Of a stretch of DNA of 47,725 nucleotides, positions 26,701-36,414 are shown piece by piece. A program made the translations under genes and the position numbers. Source of the stretch: Thermoflexus sp. (GTDB taxonomy: Bacteria; Chloroflexota; Anaerolineae; Thermoflexales; Thermoflexaceae); contig JANXBD010000007.1 of the NCBI GenBank assembly GCA_025057635.1, positions 1 to 47,725 of the forward strand, written 5' to 3'. The stretch's first letter is position 1. Each line of letters starts with the position of its first letter. The notes under the pieces are model-generated. The model did no database searches, was not told the DNA's origin, and saw only the letters and a program-made list of their open reading frames with translations.

Positions 26701-27124
26701 CTCTTACGGTCTTCGGGACATTCCTGGTGGTATCCCTGAATGATTTGGTCTGAGGGCATTTCATGGCTGACGGAGGCGGGATAGGGCGCCAATAGTGTCT
26801 CCCCCCTTAATCCCCCCTCCGCGCAGTCCAAGGGGCCATGGGGAGCCGGAAGGCCATCCAAGGTGCTCCCAGCTCCTAAGGGCTCCCTGACAAAGAGGAA
26901 ATATTAGGCGACCGGAGATTAACCCAACGATCAGAGGATGCCACACCAGTTTACGAGGGGCGACCCATTCATTCGTCAAACATGAAAGGACTGCTTACCA
27001 TGAAGGCTCAGAATTTCCCGCTCTCATCTGTTTAGGCCCGACCGAAACATCAACGATAGGATTTGCGGGTGGGGCGCACCCTGCCCGCAAAAGCGCGGAT
27101 CCTTGAGGGAGATCTGGTGCACCG
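26701..27124. other. Intergenic region, no gene seen
   Basis: About 420 bases between the winged-helix remnant and the GT39 gene. Short open frames on both strands show no motif. The GT39 promoter should lie here but no convincing -35/-10 pair was found. Confidence 0.4.
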
Positions 27125-29899
27125 ATGAAGCGCATCGCTCGCATCCATTCCATCTTGATCCTGCTGATCCTGATCGCCTTCGCCCTCCGGCTCCATCGGA
27201 TTGCCCTCCAGAGCTGGTGGTGGGATGAAGGCTACAGCACCTATCTGGCCCGCCACGGCATCCTCACCGCCATCCAGATGACAGCAGTCGATATCCATCC
27301 CCCCCTCTACTACATCGTGCTCTCACTCTGGGGGACGTTCACCGGCTACCATGAATTCACTACGCGCTTTCTCTCGACGATCTTTGGGATCCTGACCCTT
27401 CCCCTGCTTTACCGGATCGCCCGGGAGGGGATCGGACGCGCCACCGGGGTCCTGGCCGCCGGGTTGGCCACCCTGGCCCCGGCCTACGTGTATTACTCGC
27501 AGGAAACGCGGATGTATACCCTCTTCGCGCTGCAATATCTCTTCGCCCTCTTCCTTTTGAGCCGCATGGTCAGCGCTCGCCGCTGGTCCACATGGATCCT
27601 GATCGGGATGGGGATCACCGAGGCAGCGATGATGTATACCCACTATTTCTCAGTGGTCGCCATCATCTTCTTGAACTTGGCCGCTCTTCTTCTGCTCCTG
27701 CGCCAACCGATCGAAGAACGTCGATGGAATTTCCGCCGCTGGGCCCTGACCCAGGCCCTGGTGATCCTTGCCTACGCGCCCTGGCTGCCCCCTGCCTACC
27801 GGCAGACGGGCCAGCACAGCGATGAGCGGGCCACCTTCCCCACGCTCCTTGAGTTCCTCTCGCTGACCTGGCATTTCTTCAACATCGGCATCCGGGAGGT
27901 CCTAGGGAAGACCGGTGAGCCCCCGCCACGGCCCGGGTTCGTGATGGCCTCCGCGGCTTACGGGATCGCCTTCGCGAGCGCGCTGCTCTCCGTCGGGCTG
28001 GCCATCTGGCGTCGCCAGCGCAGGATCCCCCTCCGACCAGCGCTGTGGCTGGCGGCTTTCGCCCTTCCCCTGCTGCTGGTGTTTGGCATCACCCGGTGGA
28101 AGCCCATCGTCCACCCCCGCTACATCCTGATGCTGACCCCGGCCCTGCTGCTTACGGACGCCGCCCTGATGACGGCCCTCTGGGGCGAACGTCGTCTCGT
28201 GAGCCGGGCGCTGGCGCTGGCCCTGGCCCTGGCGATCGGAGTGACCTTTCTGCAAGGGCTGTGGATCGTCTACTATGATCCTGCTTTCTTTCGAGAAGAT
28301 GTGCGCGGGGTGGCCGCCTACCTCAGCGCGGTCACCACGTCGGAGGACGCAATCGTGGTGGATTCCGAGGAATACACCCTCCAGCAATACTACGCTGGCC
28401 CCTCTCCGATTCGGGGGATCAAGATGCGGGGTCGGGAAGCCGAGGGCCTGGCGGAGCTCCAGGCGATCACCACCGGGAAGCGACGGGTCTTTCTCCTGCA
28501 TTGGTTCCGTTCGGTCACCGACGATAAGCGATTCATCCCTTTCCTGCTGGAAGCCGCCGGCCGGCTGATCGACCACCGCGAGTTCGCAGGCTACACCCTG
28601 TGGGTTTACGAGCTGGAACGCCCGGTGGCGAGGCCGCCACTACAACCCGTCCAGATCAACTTCGGAGACCGTCTGTGGCTATCCGGGGCCTTCGCCGAGG
28701 GGGAGGCCCACGCCGGAGAGGGGGTGGCGGTGGCCCTCCGCTGGCGGATGCCCGCCCCGATCCCGGAGAACCTGAAAGCCGCGGTCGCCCTCCTCGACCC
28801 TGGCCGCCAGCGAGTAAGCGGCATGGACTGGATGCTCATGAACGACCTCCACCGCTACACGGCCCGCTGGTCCCCCGGCGAGGAGACCACGACGTATTTC
28901 GTGGTGCCGGTCCCCCTGGGCGCGCCCCCCGGGCCTTATACCCTCACGGTCACGCTCTATCGGGAACCGGATCTGAAAGGGCTCGACCTCCTGGATGAAG
29001 CTCGCAATCCCGGGGGCCGATCGCTGACCCTGAGTGCGGTGAACGTGCACCCGCCGCGAACGAGGGCGGACCCCTATGGCACAATGGCCGGCGTGCCCCA
29101 CCTGACCCACCCACTCTCTTTGGGGGATGGGCTTCAGCTCCTAGGGTTCCAGCTGGCTCCATCTTTGCTGGCGCCAGGGGAGCCTCTGCGGGCCCTGCTG
29201 CTCCTCCAGGCCGATCGCCCCGGCCTTCCAGATCAACCGCTCACGCTGGAGATCGCGCGGGGAGAGACGATCCTGGGCTGCCAGACAGGGGATCCCGGCT
29301 ACGGCCACTATCCGCTGTCCCGATGGATCCCGGGGCTTCCGGTGCTGGATCGTCGGGTGGTCTGGCTGTCCTCCCAGGCTGCGGAGGGGCCGGCGGAGGT
29401 GCGGCTGCGCTGGGGGGAGGGTCTGGGGATCTCCCTGGGGACGGTGGAGATCGCGGGGCGGCCACGCCGATTCGATCCGCCTCCTTATGAGATCCCAGTG
29501 AGCCAGCGCTTCCCGGGCCTAGCAGAGCTGGTCGGGATCTCCCTGGATCGCACGACCCTGCACCCTGGGGATATCCTGAACGTCCGCCTGATCTGGCGAG
29601 CACTGAACGAAGATCCCATAGAGCGCCCTTATGTCGTGTCCGTTCAGGTTCTGAATAAGGAGGGCCGCTTAGTGGGCCAGGACGACCGACCGCCTGCCGA
29701 TGGGGCCAGCCCGACTACCTCATGGGTTCAGGGGGAATACATTGAAGATCCGCATCCGGTGACCTTCCGAGAGCCCCTTGTGGGCGAGGGCCGGCTGATC
29801 GTCGTGCTTTACGATCCGGACACGATGCAACGAGTTCGAGCGGCAGACGGTCGGGATCATCTCGAGCTCCCGGTGCGGGTGAAGGGAATGGGACGTTGA
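27125..29899 (+). CDS. GT39/ArnT-like polytopic glycosyltransferase with C-terminal extracellular domain
   Basis: 924 residues. About twelve membrane helices fill the first 430 residues. The first external loop contains SWWWDEGYSTYLARHG, whose acidic residue is the catalytic Asp/Glu position of PMT_2/GT39 enzymes, and DIHPPLYYIVLSLWG is the second family signature. Family enzymes use polyprenyl-phosphate sugars and transfer them to lipid or protein outside the membrane. The C-terminal 480 residues are soluble, repetitive beta-rich segments (ALLQADRPGLPDQPLTLE, LVGISLDRTTLHPGDILNVR) often seen in Chloroflexota GT39 proteins; their role is unknown. ATG 27125 has only a weak GAGGGA upstream. It converges on the methyltransferase gene. 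Confidence 0.85.
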   Translation: MKRIARIHSILILLILIAFALRLHRIALQSWWWDEGYSTYLARHGILTAIQMTAVDIHPPLYYIVLSLWGTFTGYHEFTTRFLSTIFGILTLPLLYRIAREGIGRATGVLAAGLATLAPAYVYYSQETRMYTLFALQYLFALFLLSRMVSARRWSTWILIGMGITEAAMMYTHYFSVVAIIFLNLAALLLLLRQPIEERRWNFRRWALTQALVILAYAPWLPPAYRQTGQHSDERATFPTLLEFLSLTWHFFNIGIREVLGKTGEPPPRPGFVMASAAYGIAFASALLSVGLAIWRRQRRIPLRPALWLAAFALPLLLVFGITRWKPIVHPRYILMLTPALLLTDAALMTALWGERRLVSRALALALALAIGVTFLQGLWIVYYDPAFFREDVRGVAAYLSAVTTSEDAIVVDSEEYTLQQYYAGPSPIRGIKMRGREAEGLAELQAITTGKRRVFLLHWFRSVTDDKRFIPFLLEAAGRLIDHREFAGYTLWVYELERPVARPPLQPVQINFGDRLWLSGAFAEGEAHAGEGVAVALRWRMPAPIPENLKAAVALLDPGRQRVSGMDWMLMNDLHRYTARWSPGEETTTYFVVPVPLGAPPGPYTLTVTLYREPDLKGLDLLDEARNPGGRSLTLSAVNVHPPRTRADPYGTMAGVPHLTHPLSLGDGLQLLGFQLAPSLLAPGEPLRALLLLQADRPGLPDQPLTLEIARGETILGCQTGDPGYGHYPLSRWIPGLPVLDRRVVWLSSQAAEGPAEVRLRWGEGLGISLGTVEIAGRPRRFDPPPYEIPVSQRFPGLAELVGISLDRTTLHPGDILNVRLIWRALNEDPIERPYVVSVQVLNKEGRLVGQDDRPPADGASPTTSWVQGEYIEDPHPVTFREPLVGEGRLIVVLYDPDTMQRVRAADGRDHLELPVRVKGMGR

Positions 29900-29919
29900 T
29901 GTCCTGTGTCCGCATTTGT

Positions 29920-29944
29920 AGGGGTAGGCCCTGTGCCTGCCCCT
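29920..29944. terminator. Hairpin between convergent genes, possible terminator
   Basis: AGGGGTAGGC (29920-29929) pairs with GCCTGCCCCT (29935-29944), ten pairs with one wobble and a 5-base loop. On the plus strand a T6 run (29952-29957) follows 7 bases later but belongs to codons of the methyltransferase gene. It may stop the GT39 transcript; it could also be a dispersed palindromic element. Confidence 0.45.
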
Positions 29945-30675
29945 TAGGGGGTTTTTTCCACCACTATGAAATGGGAAAGGCCGAGCCAGTTCAGAGGGGT
30001 GCGTTCCAGGAGATCAGCCATGCGGCGGAGCAGGCGGCCGGCCCGGGGATGTCGCCGCATGATGCGGTCGAAAGCCGGAAAGATCCGCGTGTGGTGGACA
30101 ATGCGAACGGGGAGGCTGGCGAAGAGGCGACGGAGAGCGCGTCCGCTGTAAGCCCGCACGTGGGGCGCCAGACGGTTGCGCAGGGGATCCGGCAGGTAGT
30201 TAATGAGCGGCGTGTTCCCGAAGTGATAACGTCCCCGCCAGTAATGTCCGTGGGTCTCGAAAGGAAACCAGCGGTTGGGGCAGAACAGGAGGATGCGGCC
30301 GCCCGGCCGCAGCACGCGGACCATCTCAGCCACCGCCTGGCGGTCGTCGGCCACATGTTCGATCACCTCATGGGAGAGCACGATATCGAACGTGTTGTCT
30401 GGATAAGGAAGGGCCTCGGCGGCAGCGACGACCAGGAGCCGGAGCCCGCGGGCCTGGGCTTCCCGCAAGTAGGATTCCTCGATATCCAGTCCATAGACCT
30501 CCGTTGTGAAGGCCTGAAGGGCCTCCATATACATCCCGACCCCACATCCATCCACCAGAACCCGGGCGGCCTCGAGGCGAGTGGACTGTCGCATCAACTC
30601 CAGGCGCCGGGCCTGTCCGGGACCCCAGGTCAGACTGGGCACCCCGCGTTGCGCGGCCCTCTCCGCTGGGATCAT
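29944..30675 (-). CDS. Class I SAM-dependent methyltransferase
   Basis: 243 residues from ATG 30675. Motif I is VLVDGCGVGMYME, and GLDIEESYL gives the acidic residue that holds the ribose of SAM. FDIVLSHEVIEHVADD and MVRVLRPGGRILLFCPN are motifs II and III of the Methyltransf_11 type. The C-terminal part (THGHYWRGRYHFGNTPLINY) is shared with methyltransferases found in polysaccharide clusters, so methylation of a sugar or glycolipid is likely but not shown. GGAGGG lies 10 bases before ATG 30675; the upstream ATG 30711 has no ribosome-binding site. It heads away from a set of GT2 genes on the same strand, 163 bases below the next one. Confidence 0.85.
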   Translation of the reverse strand: MIPAERAAQRGVPSLTWGPGQARRLELMRQSTRLEAARVLVDGCGVGMYMEALQAFTTEVYGLDIEESYLREAQARGLRLLVVAAAEALPYPDNTFDIVLSHEVIEHVADDRQAVAEMVRVLRPGGRILLFCPNRWFPFETHGHYWRGRYHFGNTPLINYLPDPLRNRLAPHVRAYSGRALRRLFASLPVRIVHHTRIFPAFDRIMRRHPRAGRLLRRMADLLERTPLNWLGLSHFIVVEKTP

Positions 30676-30837
30676 CCCCTCAAACCCTCCGCTAACAAAA
30701 GACCACCCCATTAATCAGGCGAAAGAATCTTTCTCACTCCCCTTTATCCTTCCTCGCAGGGAAAAAGGATATCGGGAATTTCGAGGAGCTTGGGAAGATG
30801 ACAGAATGCCTTTCGGCAAACCCCACCTGCCTTTTCA

Positions 30838-31569
30838 TTATGAGACTTCCCGTTTCAGAAGCCAGTAGGTCTCCCACGTGGCGAGGGCCATCCACACGGC
30901 CAGCCGGAGACCATGCAGGCCATCGATGTAACCCCGGAGCCGTATGAAGCGGCGCCAGAATTCCCGCCCCATCATAGTCCAGGGGGTGTAAACGCGGGGC
31001 CGCACCCCCGCCTCTCGGAGGGCTTGCGCCTCCAGCCGAGCGTAGGCCCGTTGCTTGGCCCGAAATTCGGCAGGGGAGTCGTAGTTGTAATGAATTAGAG
31101 GATTCCGAAGATAACCGGCTTCGCCCTGCAACACCGCAATCTCGTGAACCGGACGTTCATATCGGGCGTAGCCCCGACGCAGGAGGCGCAATTGATAATC
31201 CGGCCACCAACCTCCGCCCCGTGTCAACCGTCCGAATAGATAGTTCTGCCGGGGCACCCACCAGCCCACATAACGCGGATCCTGAACGGCCCTTCGAACC
31301 TCCTCTGCCAGCTCCGGCGTGGCCCGCTCGTCGGCGTCCACAAAGAAGATCCAGTCGGCCTCCACCTGTGCCAGCGCTGCGTTGCGCTGGGCGGCATAGT
31401 TCTCGAAGGGATGCTGAAGAACCACCGCCCCAACGGCGCGCGCCCGCTCTACGGTGTCATCGTCACTATACGAGTCAAAGACAACCACCCGGTCTGCCCA
31501 GCGCACGCTTTCGATGCATGCCTCAATAAAAGCGGCCTCATTGCGGGTGAGGATCACCACCGCCAGCAT
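30838..31569 (-). CDS. GT2-family glycosyltransferase (WaaE/KdtX-like)
   Basis: 243 residues starting MLAVVILTRNEAAFI, the usual opening of GT-A family 2 enzymes. RVVVFDSYSDDDTVE holds the nucleotide-sugar binding region and WIFFVDADERATPEL carries the DxD metal-binding motif. WWVPRQNYLFGR and YERPVHEIAVLQG are typical of the WaaE/KdtX branch, which adds a sugar to the lipid-A core or other glycans; the acceptor here is unknown. ATG 31569 makes the start conform to the family; the longer frame to 31644 adds 25 atypical residues. A single hydrophobic segment near the C-terminus may anchor it to the membrane. Confidence 0.88.
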   Translation of the reverse strand: MLAVVILTRNEAAFIEACIESVRWADRVVVFDSYSDDDTVERARAVGAVVLQHPFENYAAQRNAALAQVEADWIFFVDADERATPELAEEVRRAVQDPRYVGWWVPRQNYLFGRLTRGGGWWPDYQLRLLRRGYARYERPVHEIAVLQGEAGYLRNPLIHYNYDSPAEFRAKQRAYARLEAQALREAGVRPRVYTPWTMMGREFWRRFIRLRGYIDGLHGLRLAVWMALATWETYWLLKREVS

Positions 31570-31729
31570 CGGTTTTCTCGTGAAGGGAAGTTTAGGCCAA
31601 AGGCCACACTGCTTGATCCCTGTAGGATTTAGGTTTGGAGTCAATGGCGCTAGCTCCGGAAATCTCTGAACGTCCCAGGCGACTTTGGAGCTCTCCCGGA
31701 AGTTTTAAGAGCCAAAGCGCTGAATCCGA

Positions 31730-32677
31730 TCAAAGTTTTTCCGCTTGAAAGGCCATGCGCCGCACCTCCTCATAAGCTGCCCGCATTGCCGCACCTTCGG
31801 AATCCGCCGCTTGGGCCAGCGCCCGAGCGCGCCAGCTTGCGCCCATGGCCACCAGACGACAGGCCAGCCGGAACTTCCACCGGGGATAATGCTGGCGATA
31901 GAGCCGCAGCCGACTGGCCCAGAGGGCCCGGATCATCTCCGGGCGTGCCTGGCGGGCGCTCTCCCCGCCCGCATGCGCCACCACGGCCTCCGGCACACAG
32001 TAGCGCTCCCAGCCCGCTCGCGCCATCCGCCAGCACCAGTCCACCTCCTCTGCGTAGATCCAGTAGCCCTCATCCAGCAGCCCCACCGACCGGATGGCTT
32101 CCCCCCGAACCATCATCGCCGCTCCGAGAGGATGTCCGATCCGAAACGGTTTCCCACGCGCATACCAGGCTCGAGGGTAACGTCCGTTCAGGCGGGTCTC
32201 CAGCAGGCGGGGATGAAGCGGAAACAGATCCAGGAAGAGCTGGGCCAGCTCAGGGAAATCAAAGGCGCTGTGCTGGAAGCGGCCATCTGGATAGATCAAC
32301 CGCGGGCCGCAGACCCCCGCTCGGGGTGTGGCTTCCATGAAGCGAAGCAGGATCCGAGGGGCCTCATCCAGGACTTCCGTATCCGGGTTCAGGAGCCAGA
32401 CGTAACGGGGTGCCGAGGAACGATCGGGGAACCCCATGGCCTTCAGGGCCTGATTGTTGGCGGCAGCGAACCCCCGATTCGTGGAGTTCACCATCAGGCG
32501 GGCCATGGGAAAGGCGGAACGGATCGCCTCCTGGGTGCCGTCGTCTGAGGCGTTATCCACCACCCACACAGAGGCCGCAAGCTCCGATCGCTCCAGCGCG
32601 GCGAAGAGGGACCGCAGCGCCCGCAACGCCCAATCCCGCACGTTCCAGGTCACCATCACAACGGCCAGCTCATCCAT
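31730..32677 (-). CDS. GT2-family glycosyltransferase (rhamnosyltransferase-like)
   Basis: 315 residues starting MDELAVVMVTWNVRDWALR. VWVVDNASDDGTQEAIRS and NRGFAAANNQALK are the donor-binding signatures of the WbbL/RfbF rhamnosyltransferase group. WLLNPDTEV holds the DxD-like motif, and YWIYAEEVDWCWRMARAGW contains the ED-x-D/W catalytic-base region of the family. It probably adds a deoxysugar or hexose to a growing surface polysaccharide on the cytosolic side. It is 160 bases upstream of the other GT2 gene on the same strand, and 107 bases below the baseplate-J gene. Start ATG 32677 has a modest GAAGG upstream. Confidence 0.88.
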   Translation of the reverse strand: MDELAVVMVTWNVRDWALRALRSLFAALERSELAASVWVVDNASDDGTQEAIRSAFPMARLMVNSTNRGFAAANNQALKAMGFPDRSSAPRYVWLLNPDTEVLDEAPRILLRFMEATPRAGVCGPRLIYPDGRFQHSAFDFPELAQLFLDLFPLHPRLLETRLNGRYPRAWYARGKPFRIGHPLGAAMMVRGEAIRSVGLLDEGYWIYAEEVDWCWRMARAGWERYCVPEAVVAHAGGESARQARPEMIRALWASRLRLYRQHYPRWKFRLACRLVAMGASWRARALAQAADSEGAAMRAAYEEVRRMAFQAEKL

Positions 32678-32784
32678 CCACGGCCTTCGGTCCTGTCAGC
32701 GTGTTCTCTAAACCGCCGGCGTGCCTCTGCGCGATGGGGGGAAGATGGCACGGATTCGCTAGGGACTGCCCACCGGATGTGCCC

Positions 32785-34332
32785 CTATCGGATCTGCACC
32801 CGGATTCGGGATTCTAGCAACGGGAGCCAAGGCCAGCCAGCAGGGAGAACCCGAATCTCAGGCGGCTGGGCCAGCGGGAGGGCCTGCAGCTGCTGGAGTG
32901 CGCCCCCTATGGATTGGCCCCGGAGCTCCTTCCGAATACGGGCGATCGACAAACGGGGGATCGCCTTCCCCTGAGCCTGGACATTCAGACGGATGCGAGG
33001 CTGGCCCTCCTCATCGGTCTCCACCGTCGCTTCTAGATCTTCGCATCCGGTGAAGGTGAAGCCTTCCGCAGCCAGCTCATAACCGGGAGGCGCCTGACGG
33101 GCGAGCGCGACTAGCATTATTGCTCCGATATCACTACGCAATACCTTGTAGCCCACCACCCGAGCTCGCATCTCGGCCCGTAGGCTCTCCGCTGGCTCCC
33201 CGACTATACGATCGTATCCCTCGAGCAACGGTTCTACGCGAAGCGTCTGAGGCAACACGCAATCCTGAGAATCCAGACCTGACTGCATCTGAGCATAACC
33301 CTGCTGACGAAGCTGGGCGATTAGAGCCTCCCGCACTCGCTCCCGATCCACGGCTGTTACCACCGGCACAGTTTCCAGCTTCCCACCCGCTAAGCGCTCT
33401 GGATTGCTGACCCGCAGGGAGAAGGCCAACGGCCCCTCCACTAAGTTGATCTGATTCGGACCTACATTCCCAGCCGGACCAGGCTCTAAGGCCCGCACCT
33501 GGGCCACGGCGGTTCCCCCAAATCCCGCTGGCACGGTCACTGAAGGGCTGATCATAAAGCGAACAACGAGGTTGCCGCTGGCCGCCCGGACAATCGTGCC
33601 CGCAGGCACTTCTACCGGACGGGCGGTCTGATTAACCAGAACAACCTGGCCCTCCGCATATCCCCTTGGCTGTCCCTGGCGTCCGGTGGTGCGAGTCTCC
33701 GCCCGCCCCTCAACCACAACCGCTACAGGATACGCTGGGATTGCACCGCGAGTCAGATCCCGGGCTGCAAGGCGGGGATCTGCCACCAAATTCTCTTTCA
33801 CCGCCAACGGCTGCCCCTGAGGATAGAGCGTGACCTCAGCCGAAGGGAAGAGAAAGACCACCAGCAACAGCACGGAAAGCAACCCCAAGCTCCCCACCAG
33901 TAGACTGAGCACACGCGCCCACCGATGGGAAGTTGGAGGACAAGCGTCTGCCCAAGCTCGGATGTCAGGGGTCATCCCTCTAGGGGCTACCAGCTCCTCT
34001 GTTTCGGTTAGGACCGGCCATGAGGATCGAAGGGCTTTCTCCCGACAGGCAAAAACAGGAAGCCCCAGTTCAAGCGCCGCTCGCCGTCCCTCGAGGGAGG
34101 GCGTCACCAGAGCGATCTCCTTCCCGATCCCTTCTACCCAGTGCTGGAGACGCCGCAACGACACCGGGTTCAGCACCGGATGCTCCGCTGGAACCTCGAG
34201 GATCACTCGAGGAGCATTAGAGATCGCAATCCGGAATCGTAGGGAAGCCCAATCATCATCCGGCCATACAGGGAGGATCTCTATAGAATTCTCTGCTTTA
34301 GAAGCGGGATGATAAGCTTGGGTCTGCGTCAT
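32785..34332 (-). CDS. Membrane-anchored baseplate J/gp47-like protein
   Basis: 515 residues. The N-terminal 140 residues are cytosolic and contain a small alpha/beta domain (RVILEVPAEHPVLNPVSLRR, IALVTPSLEGRRAALELG). One membrane helix follows (VLSLLVGSLGLLSVLLLVVF). The outside part has a baseplate_J-like core: ARPVEVPAGTIVRAASG, then VTVPAGFGGTAVAQVRALEP and GPAGNVGPNQINLVEGPL. In phages this fold builds the baseplate wedge; membrane-anchored versions are widespread in Gram-positive and Chloroflexota genomes with unknown role. No other phage or contractile-system genes are nearby. ATG 34332 is preceded by GGGAGAAGG; the longer frame to 34374 is less likely. Confidence 0.78.
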   Translation of the reverse strand: MTQTQAYHPASKAENSIEILPVWPDDDWASLRFRIAISNAPRVILEVPAEHPVLNPVSLRRLQHWVEGIGKEIALVTPSLEGRRAALELGLPVFACREKALRSSWPVLTETEELVAPRGMTPDIRAWADACPPTSHRWARVLSLLVGSLGLLSVLLLVVFLFPSAEVTLYPQGQPLAVKENLVADPRLAARDLTRGAIPAYPVAVVVEGRAETRTTGRQGQPRGYAEGQVVLVNQTARPVEVPAGTIVRAASGNLVVRFMISPSVTVPAGFGGTAVAQVRALEPGPAGNVGPNQINLVEGPLAFSLRVSNPERLAGGKLETVPVVTAVDRERVREALIAQLRQQGYAQMQSGLDSQDCVLPQTLRVEPLLEGYDRIVGEPAESLRAEMRARVVGYKVLRSDIGAIMLVALARQAPPGYELAAEGFTFTGCEDLEATVETDEEGQPRIRLNVQAQGKAIPRLSIARIRKELRGQSIGGALQQLQALPLAQPPEIRVLPAGWPWLPLLESRIRVQIR

Positions 34333-34539
34333 AATAGACCTTCTCCCAGTCCTCGAAACCCTCAAAACAGACACGGATGAGGGATTTCAGCCGAACGCCT
34401 CATGATCCTTTGGGATGGCCTAGCGGATCGCCACCCAGGATTCCGCTATTACCATCCCTTAGGCCAGGGCAGTTTCAAGAGCCAAAAGCGCGCCGAATGA
34501 TCCCGAGCTCCAGCAAACGAATGCCTGCTCTTGAGCTCC

Positions 34540-36123
34540 TTATCCGATCGGAATCTGTTGTCCCAGTTCTGGAATCCGCAATCCGATGCTTGTGCCCCTC
34601 AGAATCTCCTCCCATTGCTTCGGTTCCTCAGTGTGCACCGGCACCAGCATACGCGGCCGCACCGCTCGGACAAAGGCGGCCAGCTCATCCTCTCCGGCGT
34701 GGCCGGAGGCATGCAATGGCCGGGCATGGGGATCGTCGGGATCTCCTTCCATCCGCATCCCCAGATGTCGCACCCACTGTCGCAATCGCTCTAGATCCAC
34801 CGCCTGTTCCTCATCATACGCCTTACTGTTGGCATACAGGTAAAGCGCCCCCTCCAAGGAGGCTGGATCGAGATCGAGCAGATCGTTCATATCCAGCAAG
34901 CCACAGCAAAGAAGATAACCGCCCGGATCCTTGGAGATCTCGGAGGGCTCGACCATCCGGTTTGTCCATCGCTCTTGCAGATCCTGCTCCCAGAGATCGA
35001 GACGCACCTTCGGGTCGTTGCGCAAGCAGATCCGTGAATCCTGATAGATCTCATGGAAAGCGGACGAAACACGCGCTGCGGCCTCTAGCAAATAGGCGTC
35101 CCTCGGCTGGATCACCAGACAGCGCCCAGTCTGACGAGCAACCTCCAGGAACGTCTGCAATCGCTCTAAATTGCGCGTCGCGAAATCAGCGATGACTAGC
35201 CGTCCCTCAGCATGACGGGTCAACTTCAGAGCATTGTCAAAAACCTGCTCCTCAGTGACATGCATGCTTTTCCTCTCCCCCAAGCGAGTTCCCTCGCAAA
35301 GGAGCACAGCAATCTCCATCCGCCGCCAGTCCTCTTGCAGTTTTTCGCTGGCTGCCTTCTGCCTTCCGTGAAAGCGCAGATCCCCAGTGTAGGCCACCCA
35401 ACCTGCCTGGGTCTCCACCGCGAAGGTGACTGCCCCAGGGATCGAGTGGTCAACGGGCCACCAACAAACCCTCCGATTGCCCACGCTGCCCGAGAATTTC
35501 CCAAGCGGTGGGGTGCTCAGTTGCTTGGTCCGTCCAGGCGGATGTTGCCACCACTCCTGAAGCTCCGGGGGAATGGAATCGGCAAGGAGATTGAAGCGGC
35601 GCCCCCGGTAGGGGCCCTGTTTTTCTGCCCGTAATGTCCCGCTCCTCTCATCCCACACCCTTTGCGTTAAATAACACCATTCATACATGAACCCGGAGCC
35701 GCCCGTCACCTGCATCGCCCGAACTACGGCAGCGGTCATCGGGGTCATGACCAGCGGGATCGCTGGATCCAGGAAGGTAATGTCCCCCATATGGTCGAGA
35801 TGAGCATGGGTGATCAGCACTGCATCACTGGCAGGCCTGGGATCCCGGCTCAGGATTATGCTTATTCCGGCAAAGCGCTCCCATAGGTCAGGCCAGGCGA
35901 GATCTTCGCGATAAAGACCGTATATCGGCGGAAGGAGACCCAAGGCGAGGAGATCCCAAAGGCCACGAGCGGAACGAGGTCTGAGAAATTCATTAAAAAA
36001 CGCCCGGTGACGGCTAAAAGAGGTGCCGAAATCCAACCAGAGGCGCAAATCGTCGTCCTCCAGAAAAATCTTATTCCCGCCGACCTCGCCTGCACCGCCA
36101 AAAACGATCAAGTGGGAGGCCAT
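34540..36123 (-). CDS. Metallo-beta-lactamase-fold hydrolase, RNase J/CPSF-like
   Basis: 527 residues from ATG 36123, which has GGAGGAATG upstream. It opens HLIVFGGAGEVGGNKIFLED, as in RNase J and related nucleases. VLITHAHLDHMGD is the HxHxDH zinc site, WVAYTGDLRFHG supplies the Asp of motif III, and the end carries RPLHASGHAGEDEL and RMLVPVHTEEP, the C-terminal His motifs of the beta-CASP/RNase J type. Members hydrolyse RNA or DNA phosphodiesters. The core is longer and more divergent than housekeeping RNase J (inserted segment about 60-100), so this may be a specialised paralogue. It is the most upstream member of the minus-strand group. Confidence 0.8.
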   Translation of the reverse strand: MASHLIVFGGAGEVGGNKIFLEDDDLRLWLDFGTSFSRHRAFFNEFLRPRSARGLWDLLALGLLPPIYGLYREDLAWPDLWERFAGISIILSRDPRPASDAVLITHAHLDHMGDITFLDPAIPLVMTPMTAAVVRAMQVTGGSGFMYEWCYLTQRVWDERSGTLRAEKQGPYRGRRFNLLADSIPPELQEWWQHPPGRTKQLSTPPLGKFSGSVGNRRVCWWPVDHSIPGAVTFAVETQAGWVAYTGDLRFHGRQKAASEKLQEDWRRMEIAVLLCEGTRLGERKSMHVTEEQVFDNALKLTRHAEGRLVIADFATRNLERLQTFLEVARQTGRCLVIQPRDAYLLEAAARVSSAFHEIYQDSRICLRNDPKVRLDLWEQDLQERWTNRMVEPSEISKDPGGYLLCCGLLDMNDLLDLDPASLEGALYLYANSKAYDEEQAVDLERLRQWVRHLGMRMEGDPDDPHARPLHASGHAGEDELAAFVRAVRPRMLVPVHTEEPKQWEEILRGTSIGLRIPELGQQIPIG

Positions 36124-36414
36124 CGGTTCATTCCTCCATGGGCAGTCCATCAGCAAATCATCTCACCATAGAGCGCCATGACGTTCGTCAGACACCCCGC
36201 TGAATTCGATCTCCATAAGACAGCGGAGATGCTTCCCAATATCCGCGCCGCGCCTTTGCTGTCGCATATCATAACCCGACCGATCGGATTTCGACAGAGG
36301 GCCGTCGCAAGCGGACGTAGATGAAAACCTCCTCGTATTCCCAGAGAACTACAGCGCAGGCAGGCCGGAAGAAGGCGAATCCCTCAGGCGACTTCGGATG
36401 ATTGAATACTCATC

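Noticed and set aside
29920-29957. Classic terminator between GT39 and the methyltransferase
   Set aside because: The stem is good but the T-run is 7 bases away and belongs to coding sequence of the opposite gene; kept only as a low-confidence hairpin.
32785-34332. Prophage or contractile injection system signalled by the baseplate-J domain
   Set aside because: No sheath, tube, tail-fibre, terminase, capsid or AAA+ gene is nearby, and the protein has a membrane helix, unlike phage gpJ.
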